Assembly (NCBI RefSeq): GCF_000600085.1
Contig: NZ_CP006821.1
Coordinates: forward strand, 124,001-188,000
DNA length: 64,000 bases
Source: Helicobacter pylori oki112
Lineage (GTDB): Bacteria > Campylobacterota > Campylobacteria > Campylobacterales > Helicobacteraceae
Direction: 5' to 3'
This document shows, in pieces, positions 9,681-20,535 of this stretch. Below the pieces are notes generated by a model, which did no database searches, had not been told where the DNA came from, and worked only from the letters and a program-made list of their open reading frames with translations. Both the position numbers and the translations under genes were made by a program. Position 1 is the first letter of the stretch. Every line of letters starts with the position of its first letter.

Positions 9681-9884
9681 CTGAACGCAAAAAACTCCGT
9701 CCTTTAGGGTGCAAAATGCAAGTGCATAGCCGTTAGGCTATATTTAAGCTAAAAGATGACAAAATACCTCTAGTCTTTTTAGGCTAGAAAATGCCCATGC
9801 AGGCTTTAAGGAACAAAGCCTTTCGTGTTAGCATTCAATGGAATGCTTTAGTTAGGAAGCTCCTTGCTTTAGAAAAAGGGGGCG
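9681..9884 (+). repeat. Non-coding repeat element, copy A (possible IS605-type relic or ncRNA)
   Basis: This block shares long nearly identical stretches with 25014-25198 on the opposite strand: CTCCGTCCTTTAGGGTGCAA, CATAGCCGTTAG, CTAGTCTTTT, GCCTTTCGTGTTAGCATTCA and TTTAGTTAGGAAG. The right part ends in a hairpin-like CTCCTT...TTTAG...AAGGGGG, reminiscent of IS200/IS605 right ends. No transposase or TnpB frame is present. It occupies the convergent gap between the MYG protein and tlpC, about 160 bases after a TATAAT at 9568. The gap also holds a G-rich palindrome (9576-9645). Confidence 0.65.
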
Positions 9885-9921
9885 GTTCCACATTTTAGAC
9901 GCTCAAAATTAAAAGCAGAAA

Positions 9922-11943
9922 TTAAAATTTCTTCTTGCTCACATCTTCTAAAATATCTTGGGAGATCCCATCAATTTTAGTGCTGACTTGTAAAGAATAA
10001 TTAGCGATAGTCAAATTATCCTGCACATCTTGTTGCAAGGCGTTAATGGAGTTGTGGATGTTTTCTACGCCCTTGTTTTGCATTTTGATAGACTCGGCGT
10101 TATCGGCAATGCTTTGAACTAAAATATTAATATTGGCTTCAATCTCGCTGAGCGATTTTTGCGTCCTTTCAGCGAGTTTCCTCACTTCATCAGCCACCAC
10201 CGCAAAGCCTCTGCCATGCTCACCAGCCCGTGCGGCTTCAATAGCAGCGTTTAGGGCTAATAGATTCGTTTGATCAGCGATGTCTCTAATCATATCCACC
10301 ACGCTTTTAATGTCTTCGCCTTGAGAGATCATCTCTTGGCTTTTAGAATCAATGGTTGTGATAATATTAGTGATTTCTTCTAAGGATTGAGTGGTGTTTT
10401 TCAGGCTCCTTTCTTGTTTGTGAGCGGTTTTGGTTAAGTTATCCACGCAAGTTTTTAAATCTTTGGATTCATGATTGAGCGCGTTCGCAAACCCTAAAGA
10501 AGCTTTAAGCATGCTAGAAATTTCTTGCCCTAAAGTGTTGAGCGCTTTTTCCATGTTGGCTTTAGGATTTTGGATGTGGTGGGTGAAATCCAGGTTTTTA
10601 TAATGCTCTAGAGCGTTATTTAGGGATTCAATATTGGCGCCAATTTGGTTGCGGAAATACTGGATAATGCTATTAATCGTATTTCTTAAAGCTTGCAAAT
10701 CTTTATTTTTAGGCACGCATGCGATTTCTTGCGTGAAATCCCCATTTTCCACATAATTTGTTACTTCAATGCTGTTTTGAATGGCTTTGTTATCGGCTTG
10801 AATGCTTTCTTGGGTTTTAAGGATATTTTCATTAATGGAAGCTTGCATTTGCCCGATTTCATCATAAGCGCTTGGAGGCGTTAGGCTTATGGCATGGTTA
10901 TTTTTGGGGTTATTAAGCAAGTTGAAAAAATCGTTTAGGGTGTTATTGACCCTACTGATGCGTTTGGTTATGAGATTAGAAATGATGATAAAGACTAAAA
11001 AGGCTAACACCAGCACGCCTAAAATCAAAGTGGTGATGATAATGAATTTGGTGTTTGTCGCTTCTTTAAAGACTAAAGATTTATTGACATATTTTCCGAT
11101 TGCCCAACGCCAATGATTGCCGTTATTCCCTTTTTCTTCAAAAAGATCAAAGGGCTGTATGGCTAAAAAGGTTTCTGTATTCCCGCTCAATGAATGGTAG
11201 CTCAAAGTGCCCGCTTCGTTTTGATCGTAATACTCCACAGCCTTAGCGACTCTTCTATCCGGATTGATGGTGCTTAAGATTTTATCTTGGATCTCATGAT
11301 TAGGGTTGATTAAAATCCTGCCGTCTTTCCCCATTAAAAAGGTGTTGCTCTTTTTCTTGCCTACCACATCTGTATAAAAAGCGTCAATGTTTAAAAAGAA
11401 ATTCAGTGCGCCTATCACATTTTGATTCTTACCCATTAGGGGGAGGGTAATATCCATGCCATAGATTTTATCGCCATTAACCTCTTTATAATAGGGATCT
11501 GAACGGGTTATATTTTTGAGCGAACGGATTTGATTGGTCATGGTTTCATTGAGTGCGGTATTAGGGTAGGCGATTTTTGAATCTAAATTCATAGCAGTGA
11601 TAATTCGTTCATTATTATTCGCATAAATCGCACTAATCAATAACACATGAGGGTTTGCCAGCAAAAACTCAGAGAGCATGCGCTTTTTTAGAGTGTCGTT
11701 GATAGCGCTATTTTCATCGCTTAAAAATTTTTCAAGGGTGTTAGCGCCAATAAAAATGCGTTTCATGATGCTTTGAATCTTAAAACTGACTAATCGAGCC
11801 TTTTTTTGCAGCAATTCTGTGGCTTGGCTTTGCAACACGCTTTCAACCTTGTAGCTGATAATAACGCCCATAACAGCACTAATCGCAATGACAACCGCAC
11901 ATACCATCATGACGATTTTAGAACCAATTCTTGCAGATTTCAT
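9922..11943 (-). CDS. tlpC: Methyl-accepting chemotaxis protein TlpC
   Basis: A 673-residue transmembrane chemoreceptor. It has an N-terminal membrane helix ([20 protein letters not shown]), a periplasmic dCACHE-type sensor (about 35-295), a second membrane helix ([20 protein letters not shown]), a HAMP region, and a cytoplasmic signalling hairpin with the tip [20 protein letters not shown]. It signals through CheA/CheW. In H. pylori TlpC has been reported to sense lactate (family knowledge). Its signalling domain is nearly identical at DNA level to that of tlpA at 29390-29620, suggesting recombination between them. The order of receptors fits HP0082. Confidence 0.93.
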   Translation of the reverse strand: MKSARIGSKIVMMVCAVVIAISAVMGVIISYKVESVLQSQATELLQKKARLVSFKIQSIMKRIFIGANTLEKFLSDENSAINDTLKKRMLSEFLLANPHVLLISAIYANNNERIITAMNLDSKIAYPNTALNETMTNQIRSLKNITRSDPYYKEVNGDKIYGMDITLPLMGKNQNVIGALNFFLNIDAFYTDVVGKKKSNTFLMGKDGRILINPNHEIQDKILSTINPDRRVAKAVEYYDQNEAGTLSYHSLSGNTETFLAIQPFDLFEEKGNNGNHWRWAIGKYVNKSLVFKEATNTKFIIITTLILGVLVLAFLVFIIISNLITKRISRVNNTLNDFFNLLNNPKNNHAISLTPPSAYDEIGQMQASINENILKTQESIQADNKAIQNSIEVTNYVENGDFTQEIACVPKNKDLQALRNTINSIIQYFRNQIGANIESLNNALEHYKNLDFTHHIQNPKANMEKALNTLGQEISSMLKASLGFANALNHESKDLKTCVDNLTKTAHKQERSLKNTTQSLEEITNIITTIDSKSQEMISQGEDIKSVVDMIRDIADQTNLLALNAAIEAARAGEHGRGFAVVADEVRKLAERTQKSLSEIEANINILVQSIADNAESIKMQNKGVENIHNSINALQQDVQDNLTIANYSLQVSTKIDGISQDILEDVSKKKF

Positions 11944-12096
11944 TCCCTTTGCCCTTTTAAAACTATTGATAGAGAATGATTATTATACATTAATATTGAA
12001 ATTTTAATAAAACAAGAGAGGACAAAAAAGCAGAAAATAAAAGAGAGCCAAAGCCCTCCAAAGCTCCCCCAAAGGAGAGGCAAAAAGAAATAAAAA

Positions 12097-12486
12097 TTAC
12101 CTTTTGGAGAATTGCGGGCTTCTTCTAGCCTTTCTTTTACCATATTTTTTGCGTTCAACCACCCTTGAATCCCTAGTGAGCAAGCCCTTAGGTTTTAAAA
12201 TGGCTCTAAAAGCAATATCATAAGCGTTCAAAGCCTTAGAAATGCCATGCCTTAAAGCTTCCGCTTGTGCTGAGTAGCCCCCACCAAAAACCACCGCTTT
12301 AATATCCACAGATTGCTCTTGTTTGGTTAAAAGCAAGGGCTGCATGACTTTCATTTTAATGGCTTCATGCCCGCCCAACCATTGATTCAGGCTCTGCTCA
12401 TTGATACTCAATTCGCCTTTACCCGGAGTGAGCCACACTTTAGCGATAGCGGTTTTTCTTTTACCGGTAGCATAGATTTTTCTCAT
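12097..12486 (-). CDS. rpsI: 30S ribosomal protein S9
   Basis: A 129-residue basic protein with [15 protein letters not shown] at the N terminus and the conserved tail ending RRSPQFSKR, which reaches the P-site tRNA. It overlaps the rplM end by 4 bases (ATGA), a translationally coupled pair present in most bacteria. Confidence 0.98.
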
Positions 12487-12908
12487 TTAGCGTCCTTTTT
12501 GCTAGTTTGTGCGGTGTGAGGGTGCTTATCATCACGATAAACTTTGAGTTTTTTAATCATCGCTTTCCCTAATTTCGTTTTAGGGAGCATGCCCCTAACG
12601 GCTAAGTGGTAGAGCTTTTCGGGGGTTTTTTCTAGCATTTCTTGGAGAGTTTTGCTCTTAGTACTGCCAAAATAGCCTGAATGGGTGAAATACTCTTTAT
12701 CCTCTAATTTCATGCCTGAAAATTTAACCTTATTAGCGTTGATAACCACCACAAAATCCCCGCAATCCACATTAGGGGTGTAAAAAGGGCGGTGTTTGCC
12801 TCTTAAAAGCACAGCGATTTCAGTGATCAAGCGGCCAAAAACTTTGTCTTTGGCGTCTAAAACGACCCAATCACGAACGATGTCATTGACTTTAGCAGTC
12901 TTTGTCAT
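12483..12908 (-). CDS. rplM: 50S ribosomal protein L13
   Basis: A 141-residue protein with the L13 blocks [39 protein letters not shown] and [12 protein letters not shown]. First gene of the rplM-rpsI operon. Upstream lies a 291-base gap holding only a G-rich palindrome (about 13054-13130) and no gene. Confidence 0.98.
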
Positions 12909-13199
12909 GAGAATCCTTTGATAAAATTAAAGCACCCATTATAAGGAAATAAGCTTAAATATTGCTGAATTTAAGGAAAGTTTAAAGTTTAAAAATAGGG
13001 TTTTTAAAAAATTTGTTTGACTGCTTTTGATTTTATTGTAAAACCCATTTCCTTAAAGGGATAGGGGGGCATTTTACAATAACTCTCCCCTACAATCCCC
13101 AACTAAAAACCCCCTAACCCCAAAAGACCGCTTAAAAAATCACCGCCTGATTAAAAACCAAGCTTTTTACTATTTGATCGTAAAAATACCAAAAAGCCT

Positions 13200-13388
13200 T
13201 TATTTTTGCTTTTGGTTAAGCCTTTCTTCTATCTTTTTGATTTGTTGGCTCATTTTAGCGCTCGCATTGATTTGATTGATGAGCATGTAAAGGTTTATCA
13301 TCATCAAAAGCACCACCACAAGCCCTAAAAAAAACACGATTTGAACGGCTTTTTTAGCGATTTCTCGGGCTTCTTGTTCGTTTTGCAT
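13200..13388 (-). CDS. Small single-pass membrane protein with coiled-coil tail
   Basis: A 62-residue protein of unknown function. A charged N terminus (MQNEQEAREIAKKA) is followed by one strong membrane helix (VQIVFFLGLVVVLLMMINLY) and a short helical, charged tail (SQQIKKIEERLNQKQK). It begins 6 bases after the mqo stop on the same strand, so the two are co-transcribed. It could assist a membrane-associated dehydrogenase, but this is inferred only from position. Probably the HP0085 counterpart (memory). Confidence 0.75.
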   Translation of the reverse strand: MQNEQEAREIAKKAVQIVFFLGLVVVLLMMINLYMLINQINASAKMSQQIKKIEERLNQKQK

Positions 13389-13394
13389 GCGTTT

Positions 13395-14747
13395 TTAATT
13401 TTCCAATTCTTCTGGGGATAAATCTTTATAAAAGCGTTCTAATGCAAAGCTCTCGCCCAAATACGCAACGATTTCTTGGGAATCCACAAGGGCGTTTTGC
13501 AAGCAACTCGTCGCGCCTGGAGAAGGGGTCATGTTAAAAGTGATGCCTTTATGGGTGCAAATCTTTTTTTCGCCTAATTCCAGTTTTCGCTTGGTTCTGT
13601 CTAAAACCTGCGGGCGCACTTCGCCAAAACCATGAGCGTATTCTAAATCTTCTAGACTAAGAGAGGGGATGATTTTTTGAGCGTCTTTTAAAAATTTCCT
13701 TTTACCGATAATGGGCAATTCAAAAACCATGTTTTTAAACACATAATTACGGATTTCTTTATCGCTCATCAAATCAAACGCGATTTTAAACACATCTTTA
13801 TTCAAATCCATTTTCAACAATTCCAAGCTAATGCCCTTAAGCCAGCATTTGTTGCGCTCTAATTTAGGCATCGTTAAAGCGGTAGGCCCGATTCGTGTTT
13901 TTCCTTTAATGACGGCATCAGGGTCGCCATGCACGGCTGCAAAAGGGAGTTTGGGGTTTTGAACGGTATAAACCTTGCCTCTTAATAAATCCGGCACAAA
14001 ATAAAAGCTACCCGCCACAGGCAAGCACCCTAAATCCAGGCCATAGCCCATGCTCTGAGCCAAAGGCAAAGCGTAAGAGCCAGCATTGACCAGCACGAAT
14101 TTAGCATACACTTCTTCAGCGTCTTCTGAAATTACGGCGTAAGTGTCGTTGCGTTTTTCAATCTTTTTCACTTTGAAATTCAAAAACACCTGGTTGTTAG
14201 GCCTTAATTTTAGGGCTTCTTCAACGAAGTTTTCACTCAACTTCGCAAAATTCATGGTGCTCCAATCCTTCCTATACCCATGCCCGACAATGTTTTCATG
14301 CCTGTCTATGCCATTAGCCCCTAAAATCACATTAGGCTCTAATTCTTTAATCTTTTGCTTGTCAAATTCTTCTAACCCCACAAAGATTTCTTTAAAGGAT
14401 TCGTAGCGCTTTTTCATGAACTCGCATTCTTCATCGCCCACGCCTATAGCCATTTTCTGGGTTTCAAAAATCACTTCATTTTGCAAGCCTTTATTGAGTG
14501 CGTATTGTCTGGTTTTATAAGCACTCAAACGCACTTTTTTAGCTTTTTCAGGAGTGTAATTCGTTTCAATAGAGCCATCATGAATGGTTTGTGAATTAGC
14601 CTTAGCGCTGGAGCTGATTTGAGCTAATTTAGAGCATTTTTCCACGATAGCCACGCGTTTTAAAGAGCTATATTCGCTCAAAGTATAAAAGGTCGCGCAC
14701 CCTGAAACCCCACCTCCAATAATAACAGCATCAAATTCCATACTCAT
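13395..14747 (-). CDS. mqo: Malate:quinone oxidoreductase
   Basis: FAD-dependent peripheral membrane enzyme oxidising malate to oxaloacetate with electrons passed to menaquinone. It replaces NAD-linked malate dehydrogenase in H. pylori. Length is 450 residues. The Rossmann FAD motif is [19 protein letters not shown] near the N terminus. The family-typical [16 protein letters not shown] and C-terminal [15 protein letters not shown] are present. GGAG lies 7 bases before the ATG (MSMEFD). It is followed immediately by a small membrane protein gene. Confidence 0.92.
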   Translation of the reverse strand: MSMEFDAVIIGGGVSGCATFYTLSEYSSLKRVAIVEKCSKLAQISSSAKANSQTIHDGSIETNYTPEKAKKVRLSAYKTRQYALNKGLQNEVIFETQKMAIGVGDEECEFMKKRYESFKEIFVGLEEFDKQKIKELEPNVILGANGIDRHENIVGHGYRKDWSTMNFAKLSENFVEEALKLRPNNQVFLNFKVKKIEKRNDTYAVISEDAEEVYAKFVLVNAGSYALPLAQSMGYGLDLGCLPVAGSFYFVPDLLRGKVYTVQNPKLPFAAVHGDPDAVIKGKTRIGPTALTMPKLERNKCWLKGISLELLKMDLNKDVFKIAFDLMSDKEIRNYVFKNMVFELPIIGKRKFLKDAQKIIPSLSLEDLEYAHGFGEVRPQVLDRTKRKLELGEKKICTHKGITFNMTPSPGATSCLQNALVDSQEIVAYLGESFALERFYKDLSPEELEN

Positions 14748-14800
14748 TGTCTTTCTCCAAATGTTTTAAATTGATAAATCGTAATCATAGTATAAGAAAA

Positions 14801-16174
14801 TCAATTCGCATTCAAAGGGTTTGAAGTTTTATTGACAAAATCTTTCAAATCGCTCATTCCAAGCACCCTATCAATCAATAATTTCTTTTTAGAAAACGCC
14901 CCATTATGTTCTTCTGCTAACCATAATGAAGTGATCACCACGCCCCCTATTTTATGACTCAAGGTTTTAAAATGCTTTTGGGTTTGCACCGACCAAATGC
15001 TGTGAGCGACTATCGCTTGATGGTTGTGTGCACCTAAATAGAGCATGATGTGCCCTTTTAAATAGATGAGCGTTCCAAAAGGCGTGGCGCTTTTAAGGAT
15101 GTAATCTTCTTTTTCTTTAGCTTTCATGGAGCTTAAATCCACATAATTGTTCGCGTAACGGCTTTGCGCGTAGGAATTTCTGGGGAGCAAAATGCCAAAA
15201 TTAGCAAAACTATCCCTAGTGAAAGCCGAGCAATCCCTATTACCTAATAGCCCTCCCCAGCCGTATTTTTGCCCTAACATGGTGTCTATAAAATACGCCA
15301 TGTTCTCGCTGTTAAAAGCCTTAGGGAAAACAAAAAAATCCTTTTCTTCTAAGATCACGCTTTGTAAAGTCGCATAGCCCTTAGCGTCCCTCAAAAAACC
15401 ATAGGCTTTCAATTCCTTTTTTGGGGGTTTTTCAGGTGTTTTTTGACTTTGGGGGATGAGAGCGAACAATTCGCCCACCCTAGCATCGGTGTAAAAATCC
15501 CCATAGTCTGTATAAAGGGGGATTTTATCTTTTATAGGCATGACATAACTTTTAAGCTTGGTTAAAAGCTCTATGTCTTTATCGCGCATGTAGGCTAAAT
15601 CGCTAACTTTAATCCAGCCATAAACAAAACTGCTTTGAATATGGGCGTAAGTTTTATCTAGATTAAAATGCGTGATTAAAACCGGCGTGCCTTGAAAAAT
15701 CAGCGAATTTTGATACCTATCAAAAGGATAGCCTTTTTGAGAAAGGTAATAAGGCTTGTTAGTAGGCACAGCCCTCACATCGCTATCTCGCACCACAACA
15801 GCCTTAATCTTAGTGCTCGGGTAATGCTCAATATCCATGCTTTTAATAAGCTCATCATTGAAAGCTTTTGCGTTGGGTTTTAGATCTTCGCCATAACCGG
15901 TGGATTTATTCATCTCCTTAAGGATCCAAAACACTTCTTTTTTATTGCTTTTGACTTTCATATCTAGCCATGGGGAATACCACGCTTTGAGATAGCTCTC
16001 TTTTAGATTTTCTCTTAACGCTTGGGGGTCAATGCTTTGGTTATTATGACTGCCATTTTGAGAGTTTGCAAGATAGCTTGAAGTCTCTTGGGGCAAGGAT
16101 AAATCTTTGAGCGTGAAATCCTTTTTCATGCAACCCACAAACAAAAACAAGAAAACTACAAGAAAATAACGCAT
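14801..16174 (-). CDS. NlpC/P60-family lipoprotein with SH3-like domains
   Basis: A 457-residue predicted cell wall peptidase anchored as a lipoprotein. Signal MRYFLVVFLFLFVGC carries a lipobox with cysteine at residue 15. The middle contains SH3-like beta segments (about 130-270). The catalytic domain (about 295-430) has the nucleophile context YGWGGLLGNRDCSAFTRDSF and histidine in LKGHIMLYLG. This domain order is known in bacterial gamma-D-glutamyl-diaminoacyl endopeptidases. It lies 21 bases downstream of rpoD on the same strand. Substrate is not proven. Confidence 0.85.
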   Translation of the reverse strand: MRYFLVVFLFLFVGCMKKDFTLKDLSLPQETSSYLANSQNGSHNNQSIDPQALRENLKESYLKAWYSPWLDMKVKSNKKEVFWILKEMNKSTGYGEDLKPNAKAFNDELIKSMDIEHYPSTKIKAVVVRDSDVRAVPTNKPYYLSQKGYPFDRYQNSLIFQGTPVLITHFNLDKTYAHIQSSFVYGWIKVSDLAYMRDKDIELLTKLKSYVMPIKDKIPLYTDYGDFYTDARVGELFALIPQSQKTPEKPPKKELKAYGFLRDAKGYATLQSVILEEKDFFVFPKAFNSENMAYFIDTMLGQKYGWGGLLGNRDCSAFTRDSFANFGILLPRNSYAQSRYANNYVDLSSMKAKEKEDYILKSATPFGTLIYLKGHIMLYLGAHNHQAIVAHSIWSVQTQKHFKTLSHKIGGVVITSLWLAEEHNGAFSKKKLLIDRVLGMSDLKDFVNKTSNPLNAN

Positions 16175-16194
16175 GTTTTAGAGGAACCTTAACA

Positions 16195-18237
16195 TCAAAT
16201 GCGCAAATAGTTTCTTAAAATGCGCCCGTATTGCGGGCTTCTCAATTTTTTAATCGCAGAGCTTTCAATCTGGCGCACCCTTTCTCTAGTAACATTCAAT
16301 TCCTTGCCGATTTCTTCTAAAGTGCGATCGCTTTCATCGTCTAAAAGCCCAAAACGCATGCGGATCACCGCTTTTTCTCGCTCATTCAACTGATCCAAAA
16401 CGCTTTCAATTTGGGCTTTTAAATCTTCTCGCATGATGTGATCAATGGAGCTAACGATATTTTTATCTTCCACGAAATCCCCAAATTTGCCGTCATCATC
16501 ATTGCCGACTGGGGTTTCCAAACTGATAGGCTCTTTAGTAACCTTAATCACATTCTTCACTTTATCTAACGAAAGCCCCACTTCTTCAGCCACCACTTCT
16601 AAATCAGGCTCTTTGCCGGTTTCTTGAATGTGTTTGCGCATGACTTTATTGATGCGATTAATCGTGTCAATCATGTGAATGGGGATGCGGATAGTGCGGG
16701 CTTGATCGGCTATGGCTCTGCTGATAGCTTGCTTGATCCACCAGGTCGCATAGGTAGAAAACTTGAAGCCCTTTTCATGCTCAAACTTATCCACCGCTTT
16801 CATCAAGCCGATATTACCCTCTTGAATCAAATCCAAGAAGGGTAAGCCTCTACTTGTGAATCGTTTAGCGATGCTCACCACCAACCTTAAATTGGATTTA
16901 GCCATTTTGTTTTTAGCGCGATCGGAAATCAATTTCCCTCTTTTGATTTGCTCTAAAATTTCTTTTAGCTTGTTAGGGGCTAAATCAAAGCCTTCTTCGC
17001 TCGCTTCTTTAGTCAAAAAGAGTTTTTTGAGATCCATATACACGCTCACCATAGTCGCTTCTGGCACTTGAGCGATAATATCTTCTTTAGTCATGTTAGT
17101 GATATTAGCGAGAATTTTTTTATGGTTAGCGATCAAAACATCATTGAATAAGGGTAGCTTATATTCCAAGCGTTTCAACTCTTTTTCAAACCCATCGCCA
17201 CTTTTTAAAGTGGTCTCCATCGTTTTGACTAATTCATTGATCAGTTTGCTGGTAGGCTCTAAATCATAGAGTCTGTCTTTGAGCGTTTGGCGTTTGTAAG
17301 CTAGGGTCAATGAACGCACTAACTCGTCTTCTTTTTCATCTATGGGGGCTTCAAGGGCTTTAAGCCATTCTTTTTTAGCCTTGTCTAGGGCTTTAAAGCT
17401 TTCTTGAACCTTTTCTACGCGCTTCTTGTCTTTTTCGGAAACGACTTTTTTCCTTTCTTCGTTTTCTTCATCTTCTTCGCTGTCGTCATCTTTTTTAGAA
17501 TCGCTCACGCTATTTTCATCGTCATCATCAAAGCTCCTGAAAAGCTCCTTAACCCTTCGTTCACGATTGATTAAAGCGTCTTTATACGCATAGATAAAAT
17601 CAATCAAATACGGCACCGAGCAAATCGCGTCTAAAATAATGTCTTCACCCAAGCGGATTTGCTTGCTCAATTCAATCTCTTCATCTTTGCTTAAAAGTTT
17701 TATATCCCCCATTTCACGCAAATACATGCGCACTGGGCTATCGCTTCTGCTCCACTCTAAAAAATCCTTTTCTTTCAAAAAGTCATAGCCATCTTCTAAT
17801 TCTTCATCTAAAACTTTTTGCTTTTCTTCAGTTTTTTTAATCTTGTCAATCGCATTGAGTTTTTTAGCGTATTCTGAAGAGCTGACCAATTTCTTTTGGT
17901 ATTTTTGGCACAACTCTTTGATTTTTTTGACTTGGGCTAGAATGGGGACTTTCGTGCTGATTTGAATGATGGACTCATAAGAAACGCAATCGCTTAAGGA
18001 ATTAGCGAACAATTCTTCTAACGCTTCATTAAAACTAAGCTTTTTAACAGGAACGGGTTCTTTCGCTTTAGCTTCTTTGATTTTGTTTTCTTTGGTTTTA
18101 TTTTCTTTAATTTTGCTCTCTTTGGCTTTATTGTTTTCCTTAGTTTTATTTTCTTGTGTGGCTTCTTGTGTGGCTTCTGCTTTGGCTTCCTGTTTAGCTC
18201 TTTTGGGGGCTTTTTCTTCGTTAGCTTTCTTTTTCAT
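16195..18237 (-). CDS. rpoD: RNA polymerase housekeeping sigma factor (sigma-80)
   Basis: The 680-residue major sigma factor. The N terminus is a Lys/Glu/Ala-rich low-complexity stretch with KENK/KEAK repeats. Region 1.2 ([13 protein letters not shown]), region 2 ([19 protein letters not shown] and [11 protein letters not shown]), region 3, and region 4 with helix-turn-helix [11 protein letters not shown] follow. A reading frame extends 13 codons further upstream (to 18276), but GGAG lies 6-7 bases before the ATG of MKKKANEEK, so I place the start at 18237. An acidic insert ([16 protein letters not shown]) sits in the non-conserved region. Confidence 0.97.
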   Translation of the reverse strand: MKKKANEEKAPKRAKQEAKAEATQEATQENKTKENNKAKESKIKENKTKENKIKEAKAKEPVPVKKLSFNEALEELFANSLSDCVSYESIIQISTKVPILAQVKKIKELCQKYQKKLVSSSEYAKKLNAIDKIKKTEEKQKVLDEELEDGYDFLKEKDFLEWSRSDSPVRMYLREMGDIKLLSKDEEIELSKQIRLGEDIILDAICSVPYLIDFIYAYKDALINRERRVKELFRSFDDDDENSVSDSKKDDDSEEDEENEERKKVVSEKDKKRVEKVQESFKALDKAKKEWLKALEAPIDEKEDELVRSLTLAYKRQTLKDRLYDLEPTSKLINELVKTMETTLKSGDGFEKELKRLEYKLPLFNDVLIANHKKILANITNMTKEDIIAQVPEATMVSVYMDLKKLFLTKEASEEGFDLAPNKLKEILEQIKRGKLISDRAKNKMAKSNLRLVVSIAKRFTSRGLPFLDLIQEGNIGLMKAVDKFEHEKGFKFSTYATWWIKQAISRAIADQARTIRIPIHMIDTINRINKVMRKHIQETGKEPDLEVVAEEVGLSLDKVKNVIKVTKEPISLETPVGNDDDGKFGDFVEDKNIVSSIDHIMREDLKAQIESVLDQLNEREKAVIRMRFGLLDDESDRTLEEIGKELNVTRERVRQIESSAIKKLRSPQYGRILRNYLRI

Positions 18238-18461
18238 TGGACACTCCATAAAATAAGAACCCATGCTTTCAATCAAAAGCTAGATCCATAAGATAAGATA
18301 CACCTAATCCTTTGTTATTTTACTAAAAAATAGCTTAAATTCTAATTATATTATTGGAATTTTTCCCCACTTTATTAAATATTCATCACAAAAATGTAAA
18401 AAATACTAAAAAGCTTTTTTACATTCCACCACTCCATTCCATAACTCTATAAAAACAAACC

Positions 18462-19157
18462 CTAAAGCTTATCCACCATGCTTTTTAAGAATTTCGCTGA
18501 AGTTTGAGCGCTTTTTTCTAAAAACGCATCAAAGCTCATGCCAGCTTCCTCATCAGCGTTATCGCTAATACTCCTTAGCACGCAGCATGGCACGCCAAAT
18601 TTTTGGCACACAAACGCCACGCTCGCCCCCTCCATTTCCACCGCGCTCGCTTTAAACTCGCTAACTAAAAACTCTTTCCTTTCTTTGCTATGGACAAACT
18701 GATCGCCTGATGCGATGATACCTTCTTTGAGTGCGATGTGTTGCTCATTAGCGACTTTTTTAGCCAAAGCGTTTAAACTTTCGCTCGTTTCAATAAAAAT
18801 CGCGCTTTCTGGGATGAACCCTAAAGGGTGGTTAAACGCGCTCAAATCCACATCATGCTGGACTAATTGAATAGCCACTAACAAATCATTGATTTTTAAG
18901 TCTTTGACTAAGCTTCCAGCCACCCCGCTAAAAAGCACCTTTTGAACGCCAAACGCTAAAATCATGCTCGTTGTGGTTAAAGTGGAATGCACCTTGCCAA
19001 TCTTGCTATAAGCGACAATGATTTCCTTGTTACGATAAACGCCTTTATGGAAAACATTCTCCCCTAAAGGGATCTCTTCAAAATCCACGCCAAACAATTC
19101 TAAAATAGGGGTTATTTCTTCTCTCATCGCCCCTAAAATGCCAATTTTTTGCACCAT
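18462..19157 (-). CDS. mtn: 5'-methylthioadenosine/S-adenosylhomocysteine nucleosidase
   Basis: A 231-residue hydrolase that cleaves adenine from MTA and SAH. In Helicobacter it also acts on 6-amino-6-deoxyfutalosine in menaquinone synthesis (family knowledge). Motifs: GILGAMREEI, FSGVAGS, ASGDQFV, the ribose-binding AVEMEGASVAFVC, and catalytic Asp in RSISDNAD. It supplies S-ribosylhomocysteine, the LuxS substrate. It lies 10 bases downstream of fabD. Confidence 0.96.
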   Translation of the reverse strand: MVQKIGILGAMREEITPILELFGVDFEEIPLGENVFHKGVYRNKEIIVAYSKIGKVHSTLTTTSMILAFGVQKVLFSGVAGSLVKDLKINDLLVAIQLVQHDVDLSAFNHPLGFIPESAIFIETSESLNALAKKVANEQHIALKEGIIASGDQFVHSKERKEFLVSEFKASAVEMEGASVAFVCQKFGVPCCVLRSISDNADEEAGMSFDAFLEKSAQTSAKFLKSMVDKL

Positions 19158-19167
19158 TTTCTCCCAA

Positions 19168-20098
19168 TCACACGTATTCTTCTAAAAATTCAATCGCTTC
19201 ATCAAGCCCTTTATTATCCCCAACACTTATGGTGGGCTTGTTGCTCAATCGCTTGTTAAGCCCCTTTAACACACTCCCACAGCCTAATTCAAAAAAGACA
19301 TCCACTCGGTCATTATTGGATTTCACGCAGTCTTGATAACGCACCGGCTGAGTGAGTTGCAAGCTCAATAATTCAACGGCTTTTGCTTTGTTGTGATACG
19401 CTTCGTTAGTCGCATTGGAGATGATTTCAAAATGGAATTTATCTTTCAGGCTTTTTTCTAGCAATTCCTGGAATTTAAAAGTCATAGGCTCTAAAAAAGG
19501 GCAATGGCTCGCCACGCTCATTTCTAAAAAAAACCACCCTTTTAGCCCCCATTTCCTTTAAAGTCGGCTCTAGAGCTTTCAAATCGTCTTTAATCCCAGC
19601 TAAAACCACTTGCATGCCGCCATTGAAATTTGCGCACCACACGTTTTTGGTTCTTTGACACAAACTCAAAAGGCTTTCTTCAGAAACGCCCAAAACGACC
19701 ATCATGGAAGCGTCTTTATTCGCGCACGCTTCTTGCATCATTTTGCCTCTTTGGTGCGTGAGTTTAAGGGCTTTTTCAAAATCCAACGCCCCGCTCAAAG
19801 ACACCGCGCTCACTTCGCCGAGCGAATGCCCTAAAGCAAAAACGGGTTTTAACCCTCCATTCACTTGTTTGTTGAGCAATTGGTAAGCGATATAGCTCAC
19901 TAAGTAAATGGCAGGCTGGGTGTAAGCGCTCTCTTTTAAAAGCTCGTTTTCTTCAAAAAGCGTTTTTTTCATATCCACTTTAAGCGCGTTAGAAGCCCTT
20001 TCAAACAATTCTTTAGCTAGGGCGTGGCTTTCATAGAATGATTTTCCCATTCCTATACATTGCGAGCCTTGCCCTGGAAATAATAGCGCGTATTGCAT
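19168..20098 (-). pseudogene. fabD: Malonyl-CoA:ACP transacylase, frameshifted at a T8 tract
   Basis: FabD loads malonate onto acyl carrier protein for fatty acid synthesis and is normally essential. The first frame (19475-20098) carries FPGQGSQ at the N terminus and the nucleophile motif LGHSLGE (Ser92). It runs out of frame after AKRVVF. The second frame (19168-19521) continues the family sequence with MSVASHCPFLEPM, containing the catalytic histidine. The junction is eight T residues on the coding strand (19526-19533); seven would restore one ~309-residue protein reading VVFLEMSVASH. It may be a sequencing error, a variable tract or rescued by slippage. Confidence 0.9.
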
Positions 20099-20227
20099 GG
20101 TGTTATCCTTTAAATTTTATTAATCCATAGTTTGAGATTGTAATATAAAAGCCCTTAGTTTTGTTTAGAAACCATTAAAGTTTAAGGTTTATTTTAACTT
20201 ATTTTTACTATAATTCTACTTCTTGAA

Positions 20228-20319
20228 GGACAGGTGGGTGAGTTGGCTGAAACCACATCCCTGCTAAGGATGCGTAGCCGTCAAGGTTACCGAGGGTTCG
20301 AATCCCTCCCTGTCCGCCA
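20228..20319 (+). tRNA. tRNA-Ser (GCT)
   Basis: A 92-base tRNA with long variable arm. Acceptor GGACAGG pairs with CCTGTCC, anticodon stem CATCC/GGATG holds loop CTGCTAA (anticodon GCT), T-loop is TTCGAAT, and CCA is encoded. It is followed by about 200 bases without a supported gene before hrgA. Confidence 0.95.
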
Positions 20320-20535
20320 GCCTTTTTGCCTTTAAAAACTTTTTGTTTAGAATGTATTAACGAGACACCATAGTTTCTAAGCATTCCTTTTACGACACTC
20401 CTTTTACAGATTTTACAAATACAAATTTTAGGTTGGGTGAAGAGAGACACCCAGCCTAAACCCTATAAGGGTTGCGGTATTTTCAAACATTTTGAGTATA
20501 ATCGTTTCTGCTCATAACCACAAAAAAGAAAGAAC

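Noticed and set aside
20208-20450. 80-codon minus-strand frame over tRNA-Ser
   Set aside because: It is the antisense of the tRNA gene and its flanks.
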